A stretch of 6,596 bases of DNA from Clostridiales bacterium (lineage in GTDB: Bacteria > Bacillota > Clostridia > Christensenellales > Aristaeellaceae): the NCBI GenBank assembly GCA_004557805.1, contig SFFS01000141.1:1-6596 (forward strand). The letters run 5' to 3'. Every line of letters starts with the position of its first letter. Within the stretch, counting starts at the first letter, position 1. The notes under the pieces were generated by a model. The model searched no databases and was not told the DNA's origin. It saw only the letters and a program-made list of their open reading frames with translations. This document shows, piece after piece, positions 1 through 5,082 of the stretch. Made by a program: the position numbers and the translations under genes.

Positions 1-230
1 TCGACGTGCTGGTGACGCAGCGGGGCATCGCGGTCAATCCCCAGCGCAAAGCGCTGGAGAATGATCTGAAAGCCGCGGGCCTTCCCGTTGTGCCGATTGA
101 AGAGCTGAAGGCCGCCGCCGAGCGCGTGACAGGTAAGCCTAAGCCGCTTGCAAGGGGAAAGCGCGTCGTGGGCGAGGTGGAATATCGCGACGGCAGCGTG
201 ATCGACCGCATTTACAGCGTGGACGAATAA
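1..230 (+). CDS. citF: Citrate/citramalate lyase alpha subunit (CoA-transferase subunit), C-terminal fragment
   Basis: This is the 3' end of a gene that begins before the window; the frame is open from base 3 to the TAA at 228-230, leaving about 76 residues. The peptide runs D-V-L-V-T-Q-R-G-I-A-V-N-P, then a stretch around 'VTGKPKP', and ends with 'YRDGSVIDRIYSVDE'. From memory this matches the C-terminus of CitF, the alpha subunit that moves the acyl carrier protein thioester from acetate to citrate before cleavage. Known: citramalate lyase of glutamate-fermenting clostridia is a CitDEF homologue. Inference: followed 11 nt later by a class I hydratase and the glutamate mutase genes, this copy more likely serves citramalate lyase (citramalate to acetate plus pyruvate) than citrate lyase. 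Sequence alone cannot separate the two substrates. The GTG at 6 is an internal valine codon and not a start. Confidence 0.9.
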   Translation, partial: DVLVTQRGIAVNPQRKALENDLKAAGLPVVPIEELKAAAERVTGKPKPLARGKRVVGEVEYRDGSVIDRIYSVDE

Positions 231-241
231 GGAGAAAAAAC

Positions 242-1087
242 ATGCGTGAAATTCAGGCGGGAGAAATCCGCGACGCGGTGCGTTCCCTGATTCTCGAGGC
301 CAGTTACGTCATCGGGGACGACGTTCGCGCGAAAATCGCGGCATGCCGCGAAACGGAACCTTCGCCGTCCGGCTGCGCCGTGCTCGACCAGCTGACGGAG
401 AATTACCGCATCGCGCGCGAGGAGCGCGTGGCCATCTGCCAGGATACCGGCATGTGCGTGGTGTTCCTGGATATTGGCCAGGACGTACATATCGCGGGCG
501 GCGAACTGACTGAAGCCGTCAACGACGCGGTGCGCAGCGCCTATACGGAGGGCTATCTGCGCAAGAGCGTCGTCGCCGATCCGCTGCTGCACCGCGTGAA
601 CACGAAGGATAACACACCCGCCGTGATCCATACCCGCATTGTGCCGGGCGACCGGGTGGATATTCTCGTCACGCCAAAGGGGTTTGGCAGCGAGAACATG
701 TCGGCGCTGAAGATGCTTGTGGTGGCCGAAGGCGTTGAGGGTGTGATCCGGTTTGTGGTGGATACCGTGAAAAATGCGGGCCCCAACCCCTGCCCGCCGG
801 TGATCGTCGGCGTAGGGATCGGCGGCACGATGGAAACGGCGGCGATTCTCGCCAAGAGGATGACCGCGCGGTCGCTGGACGAGACCAATCCCGATCCGGA
901 ATACGCGGCGCTGGAGGAGCGCATTCTTGCGGAGATTAATAAGCTGGGCATCGGCCCTGCCGGTATCGGCGGCCGGACGACGGCGCTGAAGGTGAATATC
1001 GCCGTTTATCCGACGCATATTGCAGGACTGCCTGTGGCTGTGAACCTGTGCTGCCACGCTGCGCGTCATGCGCACGCGGTGCTGTAA
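242..1087 (+). CDS. Class I (4Fe-4S) fumarase-type hydratase, alpha subunit; probable mesaconase large subunit
   Basis: The 281-residue product has the length of the alpha subunit of two-subunit class I fumarases and L-tartrate dehydratases (Fumerase family). Three cysteine sites expected to hold the 4Fe-4S cluster are visible: Cys66 in 'CQDTG', Cys184 in 'NPCPP' followed by the glycine-rich 'VGVGIGGT', and Cys270/271 in 'CCHAARH' near the C-terminus. 'GFGSENMS' (147-154) is another conserved block of the family. The ATG at 242 is preceded by GGAG at 231-234 with 7 nt spacing, directly after the citF stop. Known: members hydrate fumarate, mesaconate or tartrate. Inference: next to glutamate mutase and a methylaspartate ammonia-lyase segment, the likely reaction is mesaconate plus water to citramalate, in the cytoplasm, as a complex with the next gene's product. 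The cluster should be oxygen-sensitive. An ordinary fumarase is the main alternative. Confidence 0.92.
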   Translation: MREIQAGEIRDAVRSLILEASYVIGDDVRAKIAACRETEPSPSGCAVLDQLTENYRIAREERVAICQDTGMCVVFLDIGQDVHIAGGELTEAVNDAVRSAYTEGYLRKSVVADPLLHRVNTKDNTPAVIHTRIVPGDRVDILVTPKGFGSENMSALKMLVVAEGVEGVIRFVVDTVKNAGPNPCPPVIVGVGIGGTMETAAILAKRMTARSLDETNPDPEYAALEERILAEINKLGIGPAGIGGRTTALKVNIAVYPTHIAGLPVAVNLCCHAARHAHAVL

Positions 1088-1189
1088 GAGGAAGGAACCT
1101 CAGGTTCCTGCTGGGGTTTCAGGGGCGGAGCCCCTGACGTTTCCTTCCCTGACGTTCCCTCTGCCCACAAAATACATGGAGGTTGTCTC
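1088..1189 (+). promoter_or_regulatory. Intergenic region with two perfect hairpins between the two hydratase subunit genes
   Basis: This 102-nt gap is unusually long for an operon whose other junctions are 1 to 59 nt or overlap. Hairpin 1 has arms AGGAACC (1093-1099) and GGTTCCT (1103-1109) around TCA. Hairpin 2 has 8-bp arms TCAGGGGC (1119-1126) and GCCCCTGA (1130-1137) around GGA. A 10-bp direct repeat, CCCTGACGTT, lies at 1132-1141 and 1147-1156. Neither hairpin is followed by a run of T, so a rho-independent terminator is unlikely. GGAGG at 1178-1182, 7 nt before the ATG at 1190, is the ribosome-binding site of the beta subunit. The second hairpin resembles palindromic intergenic repeats found in gut Clostridia, a recollection not checked by search. 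The element could stabilise or process the mRNA, or simply be an inserted repeat. Confidence 0.65.
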
Positions 1190-1744
1190 ATGCAGAATAT
1201 TCCGCTCACCCTGCCCCTTGACCCGGCGCAGGTGAAATCACTCCGCGCAGGCGATACGGTGCTGCTGACGGGTGTGCTGTATACAGGCCGCGACGCGGCG
1301 CACAAGCGGCTTGTCGAGTGCCTTGAGCGCGGCGAAGAACTGCCGCTGCCGCTGGAAAATCAGCTGATTTATTATGTCGGCCCCGCGCCGGCTTCCCCCG
1401 GTCACGCGGTCGGTTCGGCTGGCCCCACGACCAGCTACCGCATGGACAAATACACTCCGCCGCTTCTGGAGCGCGGCCTGCTGGGCATGATGGGCAAGGG
1501 GAAGCGCGGCCCGGAGGTGGTCGAGGCGATGAAGAAGCGCGGCGCGGTCTATTTCGGCGCGGTGGGCGGCGCGGCGGCGCTGATCTCGCGGCGCATTGAG
1601 CGCGCGGAGGTCGTCGCGTACGACGATCTGGGGGCGGAGGCGATTCACCGTTTCTGGGTGCGCGATTTCCCCGCGCTGGTGCTGATCGACAGCCTCGGAA
1701 ACAACCTCTACGAACTCGGCCCGGAAAAATACCGGGAGCAGTGA
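1190..1744 (+). CDS. Class I fumarase-type hydratase, beta subunit; probable mesaconase small subunit
   Basis: The 184-residue product has the usual length and motifs of the beta subunit (Fumerase_C type) of class I hydratases: 'LLTGVLYTGRDAAHKR' (25-40), 'YYVGPAPASPG' (61-71), 'GPTTSYRMDKYTP' (78-90) and the C-terminal 'VYFGAVGGAAALISRRI' block. The 'RDAAHKR' and 'TSYRMD' motifs are, from family knowledge, part of the substrate-binding side of the active site, while the 4Fe-4S cluster is held by the alpha subunit. The two subunits act as one enzyme, read here as mesaconate to citramalate hydration because of the operon setting; fumarase remains possible. The start is fixed by GGAGG at 1178-1182. 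The stop TGA (1742-1744) lies 59 nt before mutS. It looks intact. Confidence 0.92.
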   Translation: MQNIPLTLPLDPAQVKSLRAGDTVLLTGVLYTGRDAAHKRLVECLERGEELPLPLENQLIYYVGPAPASPGHAVGSAGPTTSYRMDKYTPPLLERGLLGMMGKGKRGPEVVEAMKKRGAVYFGAVGGAAALISRRIERAEVVAYDDLGAEAIHRFWVRDFPALVLIDSLGNNLYELGPEKYREQ

Positions 1745-1750
1745 CTTTTC

Positions 1751-1767
1751 TCCGCGCTCTGCGCGGA
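1751..1767 (+). repeat. Perfect GC-rich hairpin between hydratase beta subunit and mutS
   Basis: TCCGCGC (1751-1757) and GCGCGGA (1761-1767) form a perfect 7-bp stem with a TCT loop. Beyond one C/A mismatch the flanks continue to pair, TTTT (1746-1749) with AAAA (1769-1772). It starts 6 nt after the upstream stop codon and ends 24 nt before the mutS ribosome-binding site. On neither strand is the stem followed by a T-run, so it does not look like an intrinsic terminator. It may mark an mRNA stability or processing point at the step from hydratase to mutase genes; this role is inferred only. Confidence 0.5.
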
Positions 1768-1791
1768 AAAAATAAAAAGCAACGCAACCAT

Positions 1792-1796
1792 GGAGG
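1792..1796 (+). promoter_or_regulatory. Ribosome-binding site that sets the mutS start
   Basis: GGAGG (within GGAGGAAA, 1792-1799) lies 7 nt before the ATG at 1804. This decides against the in-frame GTG at 1741, which would overlap the previous stop codon, has no Shine-Dalgarno sequence, and would add 21 residues not found in the family. Confidence 0.85.
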
Positions 1797-1803
1797 AAAG
1801 CAT

Positions 1804-2241
1804 ATGGCAAAGCGGACAATGGTTCTGGGCGTGATCGGCGCGGATGTGCACGCCGTGGGCAACCAGATTCTCAATTATGCGTTCACACAGGCGGGGTTTG
1901 ACGTGATTAACCTCGGCGTGATGGTGTCGCAGGAGGAGTTTATCGAGGCTGCGGTTGAAACGGACGCGAAGGCGATCGTCGTTTCGTCGCTGTATGGGCA
2001 CGGCGAGCTTGACTGCCGCGGCCTGCGCGAAAAATGCGACGAGGCAGGCCTGAAGGGCATTCTGCTCTATGTGGGCGGCAACATCGTTGTGGGCAAGCAG
2101 CCGTTTGAAGAGGTGGAAAAGCGCTTCAAGGCCATGGGGTTCGATAAGGTGTTTGGTCCCGGCACGCCGCCGGAGGTGACGATCGAAGCGCTGAAAAAGG
2201 ATTTTGAACAGATCGAAGCGAGGGAGAGCGCGCAGGCATGA
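1804..2241 (+). CDS. mutS: Glutamate mutase (methylaspartate mutase) subunit S, cobalamin-binding
   Basis: The 145-residue product is the small, B12-binding component of the coenzyme B12-dependent carbon-skeleton mutase that interconverts L-glutamate and (2S,3S)-3-methylaspartate. It begins in the family manner ('MAKRTMVLGVIGADVHAVGN'). The base-off/His-on cobalamin signature is complete: Asp14-x-His16-x-x-Gly19, where His16 should be the lower cobalt ligand, then Ser61-x-Leu63 in 'VSSLYGHGELDC', and Gly91-Gly92 in 'LYVGGN'. 'GPGTPPE' (118-124) closes the domain. Length is close to the ~137 residues of clostridial MutS (also called GlmS), with a slightly longer C-terminal tail. The stop overlaps the mutL start (ATGA, 2238-2241), suggesting translational coupling. 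It is unrelated to the DNA mismatch-repair MutS or glucosamine synthase GlmS, which share the names. Confidence 0.97.
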   Translation: MAKRTMVLGVIGADVHAVGNQILNYAFTQAGFDVINLGVMVSQEEFIEAAVETDAKAIVVSSLYGHGELDCRGLREKCDEAGLKGILLYVGGNIVVGKQPFEEVEKRFKAMGFDKVFGPGTPPEVTIEALKKDFEQIEARESAQA

Positions 2242-3593
2242 AGCCCGTATTGCTGATCGACTTTGGCAGCACGTATACGAAAACCACCTGCGTGGACGTG
2301 GCGAGCGCGCGTATCCTCGGCACGGCGCAGAGCTATACCACCGTCGAAACGGACGTGGGCGAGGGGCTTGAAAACGCGCTGCGCGAATTGCGCGCACAGA
2401 CCGGGATTTCTGAATTTGCGGAGCGGTATGCGTGTTCTTCGGCCGCAGGCGGCCTGAGAATGATCGCTTCCGGTCTCGTTCCAACGCTGACGACAGAGGC
2501 CGCAAAGCGCGCCGCTCTCGGCGCGGGCGCGAAGGTGATCCGCACATACTGCTATGAAATGACGGAGGACGATCTCGAAGAAATCCGCGCGCTCAGCCCG
2601 GATATTCTGCTGCTGTGCGGCGGAACGGACGGCGGCAACCGCGACTGCATCGAGCGCAACGCGAAGGCCGTCGCGTCGCTGAAGCCGTCGTTTCCCATCG
2701 TGCTGGCGGGCAACCGCGCCGCAGCAGGGAGCTGTCGGCGCGCGCTGGAAGCCGCAGGCGCGGAGGTGATCCAATGCGAAAACGTGATGCCCGCGTTTAA
2801 TACGCTCAACGTTGCGCCCTGCCAGAAGGCGATCCGCGAGGTGTTCCTGCGCAGGATCGTCTCCGCCAAGGGGCTGACGAAGGCGAGCGAGCTCATCAGC
2901 GGCATTCTCATGCCTACGCCCGCCGCCGTGCTGACGGCGCTGACGCTGTTCGCGGAGAATTTCGGGGAGCTTGCGGCCGTCGATCTCGGCGGCGCGACGA
3001 CGGACGTCTATTCTATCGCCAAAGGGCTGCCAAGCCGTGCGGGCACTGTGCTGCGTGGGCTTCCGGAACCCTATGCCAAGCGCACCGTCGAGGGCGATAT
3101 CGGCATGCGCTACAGCGCGCACGGCGTGGCCGACGCGGCGGGGGTTCCGCGCATCGCTGCCGCTGCGGAAACGAGCGAGGCCGCCGTGGAAGCGTGGCTT
3201 GCGCGCGTGCGGGAAACGCCGGGCGTTCTCGCCGAAACGGAAGAGGAAAAGGCGATGGATTTCGCGCTGGCGAGCCTGGCCATTGAAACCGGCCTGACGC
3301 GCCATTCCGGCTCGATCGAGGAAGTGTTTACGCCCATGGGCCTCGCCTTCCAGCAGACGGGCAAGGATCTGACGCAGGTGAAGCATCTGCTGCTGACGGG
3401 CGGCGCGCTGATCCATACCGGCCGCGCGGAGGAGATGGCCGCGCGCGCTATGGCGGCGGTTCCGCCGCAGTCCCTCGCGCCGCGCGAAGCGCGAATTATA
3501 CTGGATCGACATTACATTCTTTCGGCAATGGGGCTTTTGAGCCAGAAATATCAGGAAACCGCCAGGGAAATTATGGGGAGGGAGTTTCTGTAA
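2238..3593 (+). CDS. mutL: Glutamate mutase-associated ATPase MutL (probable reactivating chaperone)
   Basis: This 451-residue protein belongs to the MutL/GlmL family always found between the two glutamate mutase subunit genes; clostridial members are about 460 residues. The actin/Hsp70-like ATPase signatures are visible in order: phosphate-1 loop 'DFGSTYTK' (8-15), the conserved 'CSSAAGGLRM' (66-75), phosphate-2 loop 'DLGGATTD' (249-256), and adenosine motif 'LLLTGGALIHTG' near 384-395. Known: the family is thought to protect or reactivate the mutase by exchanging damaged cobalamin, by analogy with diol dehydratase reactivases; direct biochemical proof is limited. The ATG overlaps the mutS stop in an ATGA arrangement, and the gene ends one nucleotide before the mutE ATG, so S, L and E are probably translated in a coupled way. 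No truncation or missing motif is seen. It is not the DNA mismatch-repair MutL. Confidence 0.95.
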   Translation: MKPVLLIDFGSTYTKTTCVDVASARILGTAQSYTTVETDVGEGLENALRELRAQTGISEFAERYACSSAAGGLRMIASGLVPTLTTEAAKRAALGAGAKVIRTYCYEMTEDDLEEIRALSPDILLLCGGTDGGNRDCIERNAKAVASLKPSFPIVLAGNRAAAGSCRRALEAAGAEVIQCENVMPAFNTLNVAPCQKAIREVFLRRIVSAKGLTKASELISGILMPTPAAVLTALTLFAENFGELAAVDLGGATTDVYSIAKGLPSRAGTVLRGLPEPYAKRTVEGDIGMRYSAHGVADAAGVPRIAAAAETSEAAVEAWLARVRETPGVLAETEEEKAMDFALASLAIETGLTRHSGSIEEVFTPMGLAFQQTGKDLTQVKHLLLTGGALIHTGRAEEMAARAMAAVPPQSLAPREARIILDRHYILSAMGLLSQKYQETAREIMGREFL

Positions 3594-3594
3594 G

Positions 3595-5049
3595 ATGGAA
3601 CTGAAAAACAGGAAGATGACGCACGACGAGTTTTTCGCCATGCGCCAGGAGGTGCTGAACCAATGGCCGACCGGCAGGGACGTGGAAAATCTTGACGAGG
3701 CGTTCGCGTATCAGAAGGCTATCCCGGCCGAAAAGCGCTTCGATCATAAGCTGCGCGAGGCCGACCGGGCGCGCCGCACGCTTGTGCAGCCGCGCGCCGG
3801 CGTGCCGGTGATCGAAAAGCACATCGAGCTTTTGCAGCATTTGGAAACCGAAGGCGAGGCCGATCTGCTGCCCACCACAATCGACAGCTATACCCGCCTG
3901 AACCGCTATAAAGAAGCCGCCGTCGGCCTGGAAGAGAGCATCCGCCAGTATAAGGCCATGCTCAACGGTTTCCCGGCCGTCAACCACGGCGTGGCGGGCT
4001 GCCGTCAGGTGACTGAGGCCGTCAAGAGCCCCGTACAGGTGCGTCACGGCACGCCCGATGCGCGGCTGCTGGCTGAAATTACGCTGGCCGGCGGGTTTAC
4101 CAGCTACGAGGGCGGCGGCGTATCCTACAACATTCCCTACGCCAAGGCTATTTCCATCGAAACCACGCTGCGCGACTGGCAGTACGTAGACCGTCTGACG
4201 GGGCTGTACGAAGAAAACGGCATCTCCATCAATCGCGAGCCGTTCGGCCCGCTGACGGGCACGCTCGTGCCGCCGTGCATTTCGCATGCCGTGGCCATCA
4301 TCGAGGCGCTTGTCGCCGCCGAACAGGGCGTGAAGAACATTACCGTCGGCTATGGCCAGCTGGGCAATTTGCAGCAGGACGTAGCGGCAATTCAGACGCT
4401 GCGCACGCTGACGGAGGAATACCTGACCCGCTATGGCTACGGCGACGTGGAAGTGACGACCGTGTTCCATCAGTGGATGGGCGGTTTCCCGGCGGACGAG
4501 GCGAAGGCGTTCGGCGTAATCAGCTGGGGAAGCGCTGCGGCGGCCATCGGTCACGCGACGAAGGTAATCGTAAAAACCCCGCACGAGGCGGTCGGCGTGC
4601 CGACGATGCAGGCGAACGCCGCAGGTCTGCGCTGTACCAAGCAGGTGATTTCCATGCTGTGCGACCAGTCGCTGCCCGAGAGCGATACGCTGCGGCAGGA
4701 GCGCGAAATTATCACGGCAGAAACGCGCCAGATTCTCGATAAATGCTTCGAACTGGGCGAGGGCGATATCGCCGTGGGCTGCGTGCGCGCGTTCCAGGCG
4801 GGCGTGATCGACGTGCCGTTCGCGCCGAGCCGCTTTAACGCGGGCAAGATTCTCCCTGCGCGCGATAATAACGGCGCTGTGCGCCTGATGGAAACGGCCG
4901 CGCTGCCCTTCTCCGACAGCGTAAAGGCGTTCCATAAGGAAAAAATTGCGGAGCGCGCCCGCGCAGAGGGCCGCAGCGTTTCCTTCCAGATGGTGGTAGA
5001 CGATATTTACGCAATTTCCAAGGGCCGGCTCGTGGGCCGCCCGCGATAA
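3595..5049 (+). CDS. mutE: Glutamate mutase (methylaspartate mutase) subunit E, catalytic
   Basis: The 484-residue product is the large TIM-barrel component of glutamate mutase; the Clostridium cochlearium protein (GlmE) is about 483 residues and the two align along their whole length from memory. Substrate-binding residues known from that structure appear with an offset of one: the 'arginine claw' Arg67 ('QPRAG'), Arg101 ('DSYTRLNRY') and Arg150 ('VRHGTPD'), plus Glu172 ('SYEGGG'), Tyr178 and Tyr182 ('VSYNIPYAK'). Other family blocks are 'NREPFGPLTGTLVPP', 'VTTVFHQWMGGFP' and the C-terminal 'SFQMVVDDIYAISKGRLVGRP'. It works with MutS, which carries the adenosylcobalamin, to rearrange glutamate to 3-methylaspartate. 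The start is preceded by a purine-rich GGGAGGGAG inside the mutL end (about 3576-3584). All expected catalytic residues are present, so the mutase should be active. Confidence 0.97.
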   Translation: MELKNRKMTHDEFFAMRQEVLNQWPTGRDVENLDEAFAYQKAIPAEKRFDHKLREADRARRTLVQPRAGVPVIEKHIELLQHLETEGEADLLPTTIDSYTRLNRYKEAAVGLEESIRQYKAMLNGFPAVNHGVAGCRQVTEAVKSPVQVRHGTPDARLLAEITLAGGFTSYEGGGVSYNIPYAKAISIETTLRDWQYVDRLTGLYEENGISINREPFGPLTGTLVPPCISHAVAIIEALVAAEQGVKNITVGYGQLGNLQQDVAAIQTLRTLTEEYLTRYGYGDVEVTTVFHQWMGGFPADEAKAFGVISWGSAAAAIGHATKVIVKTPHEAVGVPTMQANAAGLRCTKQVISMLCDQSLPESDTLRQEREIITAETRQILDKCFELGEGDIAVGCVRAFQAGVIDVPFAPSRFNAGKILPARDNNGAVRLMETAALPFSDSVKAFHKEKIAERARAEGRSVSFQMVVDDIYAISKGRLVGRPR

Positions 5050-5082
5050 ATGAAGAGACAGCGAAAAGGAGCGTAAAAACGA

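Noticed and set aside
1..241. Cobalamin riboswitch or operon promoter in the visible part.
   Set aside because: The operon begins before the window, and every gap large enough lacks B12-box-like structure or a convincing promoter. I saw nothing to support either.
1119..1160. Rho-independent terminator between the hydratase subunit genes.
   Set aside because: The stem is strong, but the following bases are mixed C and T without a T-run, and the beta subunit follows as part of the same enzyme.
1741..1803. Upstream GTG start for mutS that overlaps the previous stop codon.
   Set aside because: It has no ribosome-binding site, and the extra 21 residues are basic and unlike the family N-terminus. 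The ATG at 1804 has a strong GGAGG and the expected start of the protein.
1804..3593. DNA mismatch-repair MutS and MutL.
   Set aside because: The names coincide only. The 145-residue product is a B12-binding protein with DxHxxG, and the 451-residue product is an actin-like ATPase of the glutamate mutase operon.
2067..3641. Long minus-strand open frame (524 codons) opposite mutL.
   Set aside because: It has the same cause: the + strand encodes an intact MutL with all ATPase motifs, and the antisense product matches nothing I recognise.
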